Source: Vogesella sp. XCS3
Lineage (GTDB): Bacteria > Pseudomonadota > Gammaproteobacteria > Burkholderiales > Chromobacteriaceae
Reading direction: 5' to 3'
NCBI RefSeq assembly: GCF_020616155.1
Contig: NZ_CP085530.1
Location: 2,323,501-2,387,500 of the forward strand
Length of the DNA: 64,000 nt
Below, one piece after another: positions 49,682 through 58,682 of the stretch. Position 1 is the stretch's first letter. Every line of letters begins with the position of its first letter. A model generated the notes under the pieces. It made no database searches and was not told where the DNA came from. It saw nothing but the letters and a program-made list of their open reading frames with translations. The translations under genes were made by a program, and so were the position numbers.

Positions 49682-50566
49682 ATGGATTTCAATATCGAGC
49701 TGCTGCTACTGGCGCTGGCACCCGTTTTTCTGGGCTGCGTGGCGTGGGAGGCATGGTACTGGGCCAAACGCGGGCGGGCCGACGTCTACAGCTGGCGCGA
49801 CACACTGTGCAACGCAGCATTGGCCCTGCTGCACCAGGGCGCGGATAAATTGGCCTGGCTGGCAGTGATTCCGCTATACCAGTACCTATACCAGCAGCAC
49901 CGGCTGTTCGACCTGGGCCACAACTGGAGCCATTTTGTGCTGCTGTTTCTGGCACAGGACTTTCTGTACTACTGGTTCCACCGCGCCAGCCACCGCGTAC
50001 GCTGGCTGTGGGCTGCCCACAGTGTGCACCACAGCTCCACCCGCATGAACCTGTCCACCGCCTTTCGCCAGAGCCTGATGTACCCGCTGGCCGGCATGTG
50101 GGCATTCTGGCTGCCGCTGGCCTGGCTGGGTTTTGCCCCGCAGCTGGTGGTGGGCGTGGTACTGCTGAACCTGGCGTTCCAGTTTTTCGTCCACACCCAG
50201 GCCATCCCCAAGCTGGGCTGGCTGGAGTACATGTTCAACACACCGTCCATCCACCGCAGCCACCACGCGCGCAACCCCTGCTATGTCGACCGCAATTATG
50301 CTGGCGTGCTGGTGATCTGGGACCGCCTGTTCGGCAGCTACGTGGCCGAGCGCGACGACACCCCATGCGACTACGGCACCATCAAGCCGGTAAACAGCTA
50401 CAACCCGCTTTGGGTCAGCGTGGTGGAGTGGCGCGACATGCTGCGCGAAACCTTGGCCGCACGCAGCTGGCGCCAGCGGCTGACACTGTTGTTTGGCCCG
50501 CCCGAAATGGCCGAGCGCGTGGCCGCGCAACTAACCACTCAGAACAGCCAGCGCCACACGCCGTAA
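49682..50566 (+). CDS. Membrane fatty acid hydroxylase/sterol desaturase family protein
   Basis: 294 residues from ATG 49682, which has GAGGAGG four nt upstream; ATGs at 49664 and 49679 also exist. Membrane helices surround three di-iron His clusters: HRASHR near 103-108, HSVHHSS near 117-123 and HRSHHARN near 194-201. The family oxidises lipids such as fatty acids or sterols; the substrate cannot be told from sequence. Single gene. Confidence 0.85.
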   Translation: MDFNIELLLLALAPVFLGCVAWEAWYWAKRGRADVYSWRDTLCNAALALLHQGADKLAWLAVIPLYQYLYQQHRLFDLGHNWSHFVLLFLAQDFLYYWFHRASHRVRWLWAAHSVHHSSTRMNLSTAFRQSLMYPLAGMWAFWLPLAWLGFAPQLVVGVVLLNLAFQFFVHTQAIPKLGWLEYMFNTPSIHRSHHARNPCYVDRNYAGVLVIWDRLFGSYVAERDDTPCDYGTIKPVNSYNPLWVSVVEWRDMLRETLAARSWRQRLTLLFGPPEMAERVAAQLTTQNSQRHTP

Positions 50567-50859
50567 GCCACAAACCCCAGCACGATGGCCGGCAGCGTCT
50601 GCCGGCTGAAAAAAGCTACCGCCGCAGCTACCAGCGTACCCGGCAGGTAAGCATTGGCCAGGCTCAGGTCGATGTCGCCCTGTGGTGCCAGCGCCATCGG
50701 CACGATCAGCGCGGTCAGCACCGCCGCCGGCACGTAGCGCAGCGCCCGCTGCAAAGCCGGCGGAAACGCCAGCTTGTGGCCGAATACCAGAAAGCTCAGC
50801 CGGATCCCGTACGTCACCACCACCATCCCAAGGATGGCCAACCACAATGACTGCGTCAT
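50539..50859 (-). CDS. azlD: AzlD-family branched-chain amino acid exporter subunit
   Basis: 106 residues with three or four membrane segments (LAILGMVVVTYGIRLSFLVF, then YVPAAVLTALIVPMAL, VAAAVAFFSRQTLPAIVLGF). Coupled to azlC by ATGA overlap; AzlCD exports branched-chain amino acids in known cases. Its 3' end overlaps the hydroxylase gene tail by 28 nt on the opposite strand. Confidence 0.85.
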   Translation of the reverse strand: MTQSLWLAILGMVVVTYGIRLSFLVFGHKLAFPPALQRALRYVPAAVLTALIVPMALAPQGDIDLSLANAYLPGTLVAAAVAFFSRQTLPAIVLGFVAYGVWRWLF

Positions 50860-51572
50860 GCTGGCTCCCCCTGCGTAGCGCCTGCGGCCATCCTTTCGGC
50901 CAACATCCCCGCCCCTACCCCGGCCAACGCCGCCAGCATCAGCCCCAGCTTGTAGGGCAGATGGCGCGCCAACAGCGCCACCGCACCCGCCGCCAGCGCA
51001 GCCGCCAGCACCGGGTATTGCCGCAGTTGCGGCGCCACGATGGCGGCAAACGTGGCCACCATGGCAAAGTCCAGCCCCAGGCTAGCCAGGCCCGGCACAC
51101 TCTGCCCCAGCAACACCCCGGCTACCGTCCACAGCTGCCAGTTCAGGTACATCGCCAGCGACGAGCCCAGCCAGTACCACACGCCGCCTTGCGCGGTGCC
51201 GTGCTCGCGCAAATGGTGCTCCACCACGGCGTAGGTTTCGTCAGTGAGCCAGAACGCCAGCGGCCAGCGCCAGCGCGCCGGCAAGTCGCGCACGTAGGGC
51301 AGCAGGCTGGCGCTGTATAGCGCGTGGCGCAGGTTCACCACAAAGGTGGTGAACCAGATCACCGGCAGCGCGGCGGCGCCGCCAATCAGGCTGACCGCCA
51401 CAAACTGCGACGAGCCGGCAAACACCAGCGCCGACAGCGCCAGCACCGCCCAGGCAGGGATGCCGCTGGCAATGGCCAGCGTGCCGAAGATCACGCCAAA
51501 CGGCGCCGCGCCCACCAGCATGGGTACCGTGTCGCGCACGCCCGCCAGCAAGGCGGAACGGGTAGGGTTCAT
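50856..51572 (-). CDS. azlC: AzlC-family branched-chain amino acid exporter
   Basis: 238 residues from ATG 51572; another in-frame start at 51584 adds four. GVRDTVPMLVGAAPFGVIFG, ALVFAGSSQFVAVSL, NLRHALYSASLLPY and FWLTDETYAV are AzlC hallmarks. Operon with azlD, and the adjacent AraC-type gene upstream is probably its regulator. Confidence 0.9.
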   Translation of the reverse strand: MNPTRSALLAGVRDTVPMLVGAAPFGVIFGTLAIASGIPAWAVLALSALVFAGSSQFVAVSLIGGAAALPVIWFTTFVVNLRHALYSASLLPYVRDLPARWRWPLAFWLTDETYAVVEHHLREHGTAQGGVWYWLGSSLAMYLNWQLWTVAGVLLGQSVPGLASLGLDFAMVATFAAIVAPQLRQYPVLAAALAAGAVALLARHLPYKLGLMLAALAGVGAGMLAERMAAGATQGEPA

Positions 51573-51594
51573 GTCACACTCCACAAGTTTCAGG

Positions 51595-51604
51595 GTTGGC
51601 CGCA
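51595..51604 (+). repeat. Intergenic DUS-like 10-mer
   Basis: GTTGGCCGCA between azlC and the AraC-family gene. Confidence 0.6.
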
Positions 51605-51690
51605 GTATCGCTGTGATAGCGCCTGCTGTTTGGTGACTACTTTGCAGTAGCGGCGGTGTACTGGCTTGAACGATCTTGCGCAGCGGGCGG

Positions 51691-52518
51691 CTAAGGGCCG
51701 CGTACCGTGCGCTGGTAGGCGGCGGGGGTGATGCCCAGCGCGGCGCGGAAAGCCCGCGTCAGCTGCGGCTGGTCGGCAAAACCCAGCTGCGCCGCCACCT
51801 GTACCGGTGCCATACCTTGCGCCAGCAGGCTGCGGGCCCGCGCCACGCGCAGCTGGTTGCGCCAGGCCACCGGCGGCAGGCCGAACTGCTGGCGAAAGCG
51901 GCGGTTGAGGTGCCACGGCGACAGTCCGGCCTCGTCGGCAAGCGCCTGCAGCGACAGGTTGTCGGCCAGCCGGTCGGCGAGCAGGCTGCGTACCCGCAGC
52001 AAGGCCGGCGCGGCGTCGGGCAAGGCCGCCTCGCGCACGCCCATGTGGCGGGTCAGCACGTCGGCAAAAATGCCCTGCTGTACGCTCTCGCGCAGCAGGC
52101 GGTCGTGACTGTCGCGCAGCAAGGGCTGCAGCTGCCACAGGCGCTGCCATAGCTCGGGGTCGTACACCACGGTATCGCGGAAATAAGGCTGTACCGCGCG
52201 GCCAGCCATCTGGCTGGCCAGTCCCTGTATCAGTTGTGCCGACGGGTAGTAACCGTGGTAGCCCCAGCCGGCGTCGTGCGCCGAGCGGCCGGTGTGTACC
52301 TCGCCGGGGTTGATCAGGATCAGCGCCCCCGGCCCGGCCACGTGGGTACCACCGCGCCAGTGATAAGACTGCGCGCCCCAGTGCAGGGTGTTCACCACGT
52401 ACTCCTCGTGGAAGTGCGGGGCAAATACCTGACGGGTGTAGAAGGCGTCCAGCAGCTCCAGCGGCGCGATATCGTCGGCGCGGAAGAAGCGGGCGTGTTC
52501 GGGGCGGGCGGCGGTCAT
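51691..52518 (-). CDS. AraC-family transcriptional regulator
   Basis: 275 residues from ATG 52518 (MTAARPEHARF). The N-terminal cupin-like sensing domain includes PHFHEEYVVNTLHWGAQSY and INPGEVHTG. The C-terminal pair of helix-turn-helices is LSLQALADEAGLSPWHLNRR and VQVAAQLGFADQPQLTRAFR followed by GITPAAYQ. Located directly upstream of azlCD, as many AzlCD-linked AraC regulators are, so control of that exporter is likely. Confidence 0.88.
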   Translation of the reverse strand: MTAARPEHARFFRADDIAPLELLDAFYTRQVFAPHFHEEYVVNTLHWGAQSYHWRGGTHVAGPGALILINPGEVHTGRSAHDAGWGYHGYYPSAQLIQGLASQMAGRAVQPYFRDTVVYDPELWQRLWQLQPLLRDSHDRLLRESVQQGIFADVLTRHMGVREAALPDAAPALLRVRSLLADRLADNLSLQALADEAGLSPWHLNRRFRQQFGLPPVAWRNQLRVARARSLLAQGMAPVQVAAQLGFADQPQLTRAFRAALGITPAAYQRTVRGP

Positions 52519-52563
52519 GCTGCATTCTGGCACAGCGCTGCCGCGCCGTTTTGAACGATCTTG

Positions 52564-53208
52564 TCAGGAACCGGCCATGAAGGTGCGGATGCCGGAGCCA
52601 ATAAACTGCACGCCGACACAAATCAGCAAAAAGCCCATCAGCCGCCCCAGCACCTCGGTACCGGCACGGCCGATGCGCTGCGCGATCCAGCCAGCGGAAC
52701 GCAGCAGCAGGAAAATACCGGCGCAGGTGGCAAAAATGGCCAGCGTGGTCATGCCCAGCGCCAGCAGGCGCGCGGTATGGTTATCCAGCTCGGCGATTTC
52801 GGTGGCCATGCCGATCACCACCGCGATAGTGCCCGGCCCGCTAATGCCCGGCATCGCCAGCGGAAAGAAGGAGTAATCCTCGCGCCGCTTGGTACTGGGC
52901 GCCATGCCGGGGTCTTGCGACAAAAACAGCATGCGGTAACCCAGCGTGGCCACCACGAAACCGCCGGCAATACGCAGCGCACCGTAGCTGATGCCAAACG
53001 CGCCCAGGATGACGTTACCGGCCAGCAGCGACACCAGCATGATGGCCGCCGCGTACACGCAGGCCATGCGCGCCTGGTGCGCACGGCGCAGCTCGCTCAT
53101 GCCCTGGGTCAGGCTGACGAACAGCGGAATCTTGGACAAGGGGTTGGTAATCACCAGCAGGCTCACCAGCCCGCCAAAGAAGAACTGCAGATACAGCGCC
53201 TTGATCAT
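52564..53208 (-). CDS. MarC-family integral membrane protein
   Basis: 214 residues from ATG 53208; the longer frame to 53316 crosses a DUS-like site and is not supported. Six membrane segments with FFFGGLVSLLVITNPLSKIP, PLAMPGISGPGTIAVVIGM and FLLICVGVQFIGSGI match MarC. The family has no proven transport substrate; earlier links to multiple antibiotic resistance were not confirmed. Confidence 0.85.
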   Translation of the reverse strand: MIKALYLQFFFGGLVSLLVITNPLSKIPLFVSLTQGMSELRRAHQARMACVYAAAIMLVSLLAGNVILGAFGISYGALRIAGGFVVATLGYRMLFLSQDPGMAPSTKRREDYSFFPLAMPGISGPGTIAVVIGMATEIAELDNHTARLLALGMTTLAIFATCAGIFLLLRSAGWIAQRIGRAGTEVLGRLMGFLLICVGVQFIGSGIRTFMAGS

Positions 53209-53396
53209 GATGCTCTTCAGCAATAGGTTGGCCGCCATTGTAGCCAGCTGGCGCCCCGCTGCACGCCCATGCGACCAAAGACAATAAAATTGCGGCGCTT
53301 GTCCGACATGGCGCACATGTCTGCTACGGGAGCAGGCCTGGCGGGTGCGGCATTTTGCCGCAGGGCAATGTGCCGCAGGCGTGGCAGTGGTAGCCT

Positions 53397-53408
53397 TGCG
53401 GCCAACCT
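53397..53408 (-). repeat. Intergenic DUS-like 12-mer
   Basis: TGCGGCCAACCT, exact 12-mer, 30 nt upstream of the copper chaperone start. A 9-mer copy in the opposite orientation (AGGTTGGCCGCC) lies at 53225-53236. Confidence 0.7.
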
Positions 53409-53438
53409 GTCCGCTTTACATTTTGCAAAGGAATCCGT

Positions 53439-53897
53439 ATGCGCAAACTCGCCGTTCTGGCCCTGGCCTCCCTGCTGTCCCTGCCTGCCCTGGCCCACGA
53501 ATACACCGCCGGTGCGCTGAAAATCGGCCACCCTTGGAGCCGCGCCATGCCGGCCACCAGCCCGACTGCCGGCGTGTTCATGACCATCAACAACACCGGC
53601 AAAGACGCCGACAAGCTGGTTTCTGCCACCAGCCCGCAGGCTGGCAAGATCGAGATGCACACCCACGTTAACGACAATGGTGTCATGCGCATGCGCGAAG
53701 TGGCTGGCGGTATCGCCGTACCGGCTGGCGACACCACCAAGCTGGCCCCGGGCGGCCTGCACGTGATGCTGTTCGACATCAAACAACAAGCCAAGGTGGG
53801 CGATAAATTCCCGCTGGTGCTGAAGTTCGAGAAAGCCGGCGAAGTGAAGGTAGACGTGAAAGTGGAAGACGGCGCCCCGGCTGCCCATGCGCACTAA
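53439..53897 (+). CDS. Periplasmic PCu(A)C-type copper chaperone
   Basis: 152 residues: signal peptide RKLAVLALASLLSLPALA (cleavage near 19), then the copper motif H-x10-M-x21-H-x-M, seen as HPWSRAMPATSPTAGVFM followed by KIEMHTHVNDNGVMRMREV. A C-terminal His tail ends AAHAH. Such proteins deliver Cu(I) to the CuA centre of cytochrome oxidase. No Sco gene is adjacent. Monocistronic with its own terminator. Confidence 0.9.
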   Translation: MRKLAVLALASLLSLPALAHEYTAGALKIGHPWSRAMPATSPTAGVFMTINNTGKDADKLVSATSPQAGKIEMHTHVNDNGVMRMREVAGGIAVPAGDTTKLAPGGLHVMLFDIKQQAKVGDKFPLVLKFEKAGEVKVDVKVEDGAPAAHAH

Positions 53898-53914
53898 GCT
53901 GCTGCACGGTCAGT

Positions 53915-53945
53915 AAAAAAAGGCTGCCAGCAGGCAGCCTTTTTT
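53915..53945 (+). terminator. Terminator after the copper chaperone gene
   Basis: AAAAAAGGCTGCC / GGCAGCCTTTTTT stem with loop AGCA, working in both directions for the convergent glpQ. Confidence 0.88.
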
Positions 53946-53962
53946 GTTACCCGCCGCACTGC

Positions 53963-55120
53963 TTATTTTTGCAGCAGGCGACGCGCGGCCACAGCGGTGT
54001 CGGTGTAGTCGGTAAACACACCGTCCACGCCCAGGGCAAAGTAGGCGCGGTACTCTTCCAGCGGGCTATCCTGGAAGTTGGCCGCCAGGTGCTTGGACTC
54101 GTTGCGGAAAGTGTACGGGTGTACCAGCAGGCCCAGTTTGTGCGCGTTTTTCACTACGTCGCTCGGCTCGGTCAGCGTCATATCGCGCTGGTCGACCACC
54201 TTGTCGCCGTCCACGTCGGCAGCCTTGCCGGTTTTCGGGTCTACCATCGCCTGCCAGCTGATCAGGTACGGTTTCCACGGGCCGATACCGTCTGCAAACG
54301 ATTTGATCTCTTTCAGGCCAGCCGGGGTCAACATGTCGGCGTAGGTGCGCTTGTCGCCGGATACCACGTGGTCGTACGGTACGTTGGCATCGATGGTGCC
54401 ATCCGGGCGCACATCATTGGCGTCCAGCAGGTACACCAGCTTGTTGGCGGTAAGCTTGCGCAGCTGTTTCAGGTTGGCCGCTTCGAACGACTGGATAAAT
54501 ACCGGCGCATCCTTGCGGTTCAGTTTGTACTTCTGCAGCAGCGCCACCAGCGGTTTTTCCAGGCTCAAACCCAGTTGCTGGTGGTAGGTCGGGTGCTTGG
54601 TTTCCGGGTAGATGCCGATCTGGCGCCCGGTTTCCTTCGATTTGGCTTCGCGCAGTGCCAGGACTTCTTCGAAAGTCGGCACCTGGAACTGGCCGTCAAA
54701 GGCCTTGCTGCGGTCGCCGCGCGGCTGGATGGCGCGCAGGGTCTTGATCTCGGCCAGGGTAAAGTCGCTGGCAAACCAGCCTTCTTCATCGTTGCCGTCT
54801 ACCTTCATGGTGCGCTTGCGGCTGGCAAACTCGGGGCGCTTGGCCACGTCGGTGGTGTCTTTCAGGTTGGGCTCGTGGCGGGCAATCAACACGCCGTCCT
54901 TGGTGGCTACCAGGTCCGGCTCGATGAAGTCGGCGCCCAGCTCGATAGCCTTGGCGTAGCCTTCCAGCGTGTGGTCGGGCATGTAGCCGGACGCGCCACG
55001 GTGGGCAATCACCAGCGGGGCCTTGCCATTAAGCGTCGGGAAAACCGGTTTGTCTGCAGCCCAGGCCGGTGCGGCCAACGTAGCGGACACAGCCATGGCG
55101 ATGATGATTTTCTTGTTCAT
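53963..55120 (-). CDS. glpQ: Periplasmic glycerophosphodiester phosphodiesterase
   Basis: 385 residues. Signal peptide [19 protein letters not shown] (cleavage near 21) then the GDPD catalytic core: [20 protein letters not shown] near 38-57, [20 protein letters not shown] near 70-89, and the C-terminal [11 protein letters not shown]. Hydrolyses glycerophosphodiesters to glycerol-3-phosphate in the periplasm. GGGGGT precedes the ATG. Single gene; no glpT nearby in the window. Confidence 0.92.
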   Translation of the reverse strand: MNKKIIIAMAVSATLAAPAWAADKPVFPTLNGKAPLVIAHRGASGYMPDHTLEGYAKAIELGADFIEPDLVATKDGVLIARHEPNLKDTTDVAKRPEFASRKRTMKVDGNDEEGWFASDFTLAEIKTLRAIQPRGDRSKAFDGQFQVPTFEEVLALREAKSKETGRQIGIYPETKHPTYHQQLGLSLEKPLVALLQKYKLNRKDAPVFIQSFEAANLKQLRKLTANKLVYLLDANDVRPDGTIDANVPYDHVVSGDKRTYADMLTPAGLKEIKSFADGIGPWKPYLISWQAMVDPKTGKAADVDGDKVVDQRDMTLTEPSDVVKNAHKLGLLVHPYTFRNESKHLAANFQDSPLEEYRAYFALGVDGVFTDYTDTAVAARRLLQK

Positions 55121-55266
55121 TGCTACCCCCTGAGTAATACACGTGTCGATGAAAGCCAGCAGTCTGGCACACGCATGTGATGCTTTTTTGACAAGGCCAC
55201 GGCTTTGCCTGCAAGGGCGGGGTGCAAACTGCTATGCTTTGTCTCTGTCCGATGCTGCCTGCCGCC

Positions 55267-58005
55267 ATGAGCCCGTTCCTGCATAAACCCTTTCGCCCTG
55301 CCCTGCTGCTGGTACTGATTTTCCTGTCCGGCACCCTGGGCATCTGGTGGCTGGCGGCCTCTGCTGCCCGTGATGTGGATGACGAAGCCCGGCGTATCAG
55401 CCAGCTGGCACTGAGCCAGGAGCTGGCACGCGAGCGCCGCCGGCTGGCCAATACGCTGCAGGACTACGCCAACTGGGACGAGATGAACGACAAGATCAAC
55501 CGCGCCCAACCAGATCTGGCGTGGCTGAACGAGAACCTTACCGCGTCGGTGTACCACAACCTGAACGTACACCTGGCGCTGCTGGTAGATGCCGGCGAAG
55601 GCGTGCTGCAGGCAAGGCAGAACGGCATACTGGTGAACCCGCCAGAACGCGCACTGCCACTACCCGACCACCAATGGCTGGCGCTCTTGCGCCATACCGA
55701 CCGCTATAGCCAGGCCAGCCCCGGCGCCATGCCCAGCCAGCTGTTGCGCATCGACACAGTGAACCCGTTAAGCGGCCACCCCGAGCCGCGCATCCTGATG
55801 CTGTCCATCCAGCGCATTACGCCGGAGCTGAGCAAGACCCCACGCAGCCCGCAGCAGCGCTATCTGGTGTTTGCACGCTATATGGACCAGCCAAGCCTGC
55901 AGCAGCTCAGTGCGGACTTTCTGCTGCCGCAGATACGGCTGTATTTCACCCCGCAAAGCCCGCCGGATCTGACGGCCCTGCCGCTGCAGGACAACAACGG
56001 CCAGACACTGGCCTGGCTGGCGTGGCCAAACCGTGCGCCAGGCAACAATATGCTGGAGCGCATCCTGCCACAAAGCCTGTTCCTGCTCTGCGTGATACTG
56101 CTGCTGGGCGCCGCCATCGTGCGCATGGCCGAGCGTTGGCAGCGCCATAGCCTGCGACAGGCCGAGCGGCTGCAGCAGCAAGGCGAAGCCCTGCAAAACC
56201 TGGTCACCAGCCGCCGCGATGACCAGCAAGAACTGCGCGAGTACCTGGAAGAAGTCATACCGCTACTGAGCCAGACCCTGCGCGTTAACCGCATCAGCGT
56301 CTGGCAATTCAGCCCGGACGGCAAAGAGCTGCTCTGTCTGGCCAGCCTGAATGCCATCAGCGGGCAGTTCAGCCACGGCGAACAGCTGGAGCAGAGCAGC
56401 CACGCAGATTACTTCCAGGCCATGCGCCAACACCGCTATCTGGCCAGCCACCATGCACAGCAGGACGACCGCCTGGCTTCGCTGCGTACCTATCTGGTGG
56501 CGCGTGACGTCAGCGCCATGCTGGATGCGGCCATTGTGGTAGGCGGGCTGCATCAGGGCATTTTGTGTGCCGAGTCGCAAACGCCGCACCGTCAATGGCA
56601 GCAAGACGAGATCAATTTTGTCTGCTCTGCGGCCGATATCCTAGCGCTGGTGATGGAGTCACGCGCGCGCCTGCACGCCGAAGGCGAGCTATACCGCCAG
56701 TTCTACTACGACCGCTTTACCGGCCTGCCCAACCGCAGCCGCCTGCTGATGCAACTGGACGAGTTGATCCAGCAGAAAGAAAGCCAGAGCCCGCAAAACA
56801 GCGAGCCGCTAGGCTGCCTGATGCTGGCCGTAGAAGGCCTGACCAATATCAACGAGCTGTACGGCCGCGATAACGGCGACCAGGTCATACGCGAGCTGGG
56901 CAAGCGGCTGGAAAGCATCATCGGCCATGGCGAAATGGTGGCGCGCAACGCCGATAACCGTTTTGCCCTGCTCATCCTCAGCCGTGACGAAGAAAGCCTG
57001 TGCCAGCGGGTAGACCACCTCAGCACCCTGCTGGCACGGCCGCTGGATATCCAGGGGCAGCAGCTGTACATCCGCCTGAGCATTGGCCTGGCGCTCTACC
57101 CGCACGACACCAACGACGCCGAATCACTGCTGGAGCACGCCGAAATGGCACTGCAGATGTCGCGCGAAGGCCCGGGTGACTGGGTACGTTTCCACCCCGA
57201 CATCAACAGCAACTGGCGGCGGCGTAACCGCCTGCAAACCGAGCTGCGCCAGGCTATTGCCAGAGATGAGCTGGTACTGAACTACCAACCGTACATCTCG
57301 CTGAAAAGCGGCAAAGTCGCCGGTGCCGAAGCGCTGGTACGCTGGCAGCACAGCGAAATGGGGCTGGTATCCCCTGCCGACTTTATCCCCATGGCCGAAG
57401 AAACCGGTGTCATCCACGCCATTGGCGCCTGGGTGCTGGAAGAAGGCATCCGCCATGCGGCCAGCTGGCGCCTGCGCTTTCTGGAAAACTTCACCATCTC
57501 CATCAACGTGTCGCTACTACAGCTGGAAGACCCGCACTTTGCCGAAAGCGTGGCCGCCTTGCTGGCGACCCACCACCTGCCTGGCGAAGCGCTGGAATTA
57601 GAGGTAACCGAAGGCCTGGCGCTGCGCAACACGCCGGAAATCGACAGCAATCTGCACAAGCTGCGCGCACAGGGCATTGCCATTGCCATTGATGACTTTG
57701 GTACCGGTTACGCCTCGTTCAGCTACTTGCGGCGCTTCCCGGTAGAGAAACTGAAAATCGACAAGCTATTCCTGGACCGCGTGCCCGATAGCGAGGCCGG
57801 TAGCAACCTGGTGCGCATGATCGTGTCCATGGGCCACACCCTGGGCGCATCCGTCACCGGTGAAGGCATCGAAAATATCGAACAAGCCCGTTTTCTGGCA
57901 CACCATGGCTGCGACTACGCCCAGGGCTACCTGATCAGCAAACCGCTACCCGCCGTGGCACTGGAACGTTTCCTGGCCGATGCCCAGCCGCTGCCATTAC
58001 GGTAA
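55267..58005 (+). CDS. Membrane EAL phosphodiesterase with CHASE4-like, GAF-like and degenerate GGDEF domains
   Basis: 912 residues from ATG 55267 (MSPFLHKPF); ATGs at 55222 and 55252 are alternatives and none has a clear ribosome site. A membrane helix near 12-30, a CHASE4-like periplasmic region (LANTLQDYANWDEMNDKIN), a second helix near 270-290, a GAF-like region near 330-460, then GGDEF near 475-640 whose signature is replaced by ADNRFALL. The EAL domain keeps EALVRW, NVSLLQLED, EVTEG, DDFGTGYASFSYL, KIDKLFLD and GEGIENIEQ...YAQGY, so c-di-GMP hydrolysis is probable while diguanylate cyclase activity is not. Confidence 0.9.
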   Translation: MSPFLHKPFRPALLLVLIFLSGTLGIWWLAASAARDVDDEARRISQLALSQELARERRRLANTLQDYANWDEMNDKINRAQPDLAWLNENLTASVYHNLNVHLALLVDAGEGVLQARQNGILVNPPERALPLPDHQWLALLRHTDRYSQASPGAMPSQLLRIDTVNPLSGHPEPRILMLSIQRITPELSKTPRSPQQRYLVFARYMDQPSLQQLSADFLLPQIRLYFTPQSPPDLTALPLQDNNGQTLAWLAWPNRAPGNNMLERILPQSLFLLCVILLLGAAIVRMAERWQRHSLRQAERLQQQGEALQNLVTSRRDDQQELREYLEEVIPLLSQTLRVNRISVWQFSPDGKELLCLASLNAISGQFSHGEQLEQSSHADYFQAMRQHRYLASHHAQQDDRLASLRTYLVARDVSAMLDAAIVVGGLHQGILCAESQTPHRQWQQDEINFVCSAADILALVMESRARLHAEGELYRQFYYDRFTGLPNRSRLLMQLDELIQQKESQSPQNSEPLGCLMLAVEGLTNINELYGRDNGDQVIRELGKRLESIIGHGEMVARNADNRFALLILSRDEESLCQRVDHLSTLLARPLDIQGQQLYIRLSIGLALYPHDTNDAESLLEHAEMALQMSREGPGDWVRFHPDINSNWRRRNRLQTELRQAIARDELVLNYQPYISLKSGKVAGAEALVRWQHSEMGLVSPADFIPMAEETGVIHAIGAWVLEEGIRHAASWRLRFLENFTISINVSLLQLEDPHFAESVAALLATHHLPGEALELEVTEGLALRNTPEIDSNLHKLRAQGIAIAIDDFGTGYASFSYLRRFPVEKLKIDKLFLDRVPDSEAGSNLVRMIVSMGHTLGASVTGEGIENIEQARFLAHHGCDYAQGYLISKPLPAVALERFLADAQPLPLR

Positions 58006-58367
58006 TTGCATCGCCCTTGTCATAATCAGGACTTATTGAAACCAAATTGCGAACAATAGCTAACCAAACGTTGCTTGGATGTAACATGATGCAGCGCAAT
58101 ATTGTCCGACAAGCAAGCACTACGCTGGCCTGACATGCCAACTTGATGCACACTGGCCTCCACGTTGCACCCTGCCTCCCAAAGCATTGCGCCAGGTTTC
58201 CAAAGAAGACCGGGTGATGGAGGAGAGACGAGCTCCACAGGAGCCACAACACATACAACACAGAAAGTAGCGGATCAAGGCGGCGGTGCAACGTCCCCCA
58301 CCCTGCAGTTTGCAAGCCCTCGCGTCGGCATTACCATGGCCCTCTTTACCCCTGCGGCCAACCCCAG
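58006..58367. other. 362-bp intergenic region
   Basis: No gene or clear promoter is seen. It holds one DUS-like 10-mer (TGCGGCCAAC, 58353-58362) five nt before the SelT/W/H-like gene start region, and a purine-rich stretch GATGGAGGAGAGACGAGCTC near 58216 without a matching ORF. Confidence 0.5.
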
Positions 58368-58673
58368 ATGACTACCCCTGCCCTGCCCCGTATTGCCATT
58401 CGTTATTGCACCGGTTGCCGCTGGATGTTGCGTGCCGCCTGGATGGCACAAGAGCTGCTCACCACCTTTGAAAAAGACCTGGGCGAAGTCGCGCTGCAAC
58501 CCGGCAGCGGCGGTGTGTTCACCGTGCACGTCGACGGTGTGCAGATCTGGGACCGCGCCACCGACGGCGGTTTCCCCGACATCAAGCTGCTGAAACAGCG
58601 CGTGCGCGACCGCATCGCCCCCGAGCGCCACCTAGGCCACAGCGACCACAGCGCCGCCGACAGCGGGCAGTAA
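58368..58673 (+). CDS. SelT/SelW/SelH (Rdx) family thioredoxin-like protein
   Basis: 101 residues. IRYCTGCRWMLRAAWMAQEL near 11-30 carries the CxxC redox motif with Cys in place of the selenocysteine of animal homologues, and GGVFTVHVDGVQIWDRATDGGFPDIK is the family's second block. A redox role is inferred. The gene lies ten nt before dinB. Confidence 0.88.
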   Translation: MTTPALPRIAIRYCTGCRWMLRAAWMAQELLTTFEKDLGEVALQPGSGGVFTVHVDGVQIWDRATDGGFPDIKLLKQRVRDRIAPERHLGHSDHSAADSGQ

Positions 58674-58682
58674 GGCCGCACC

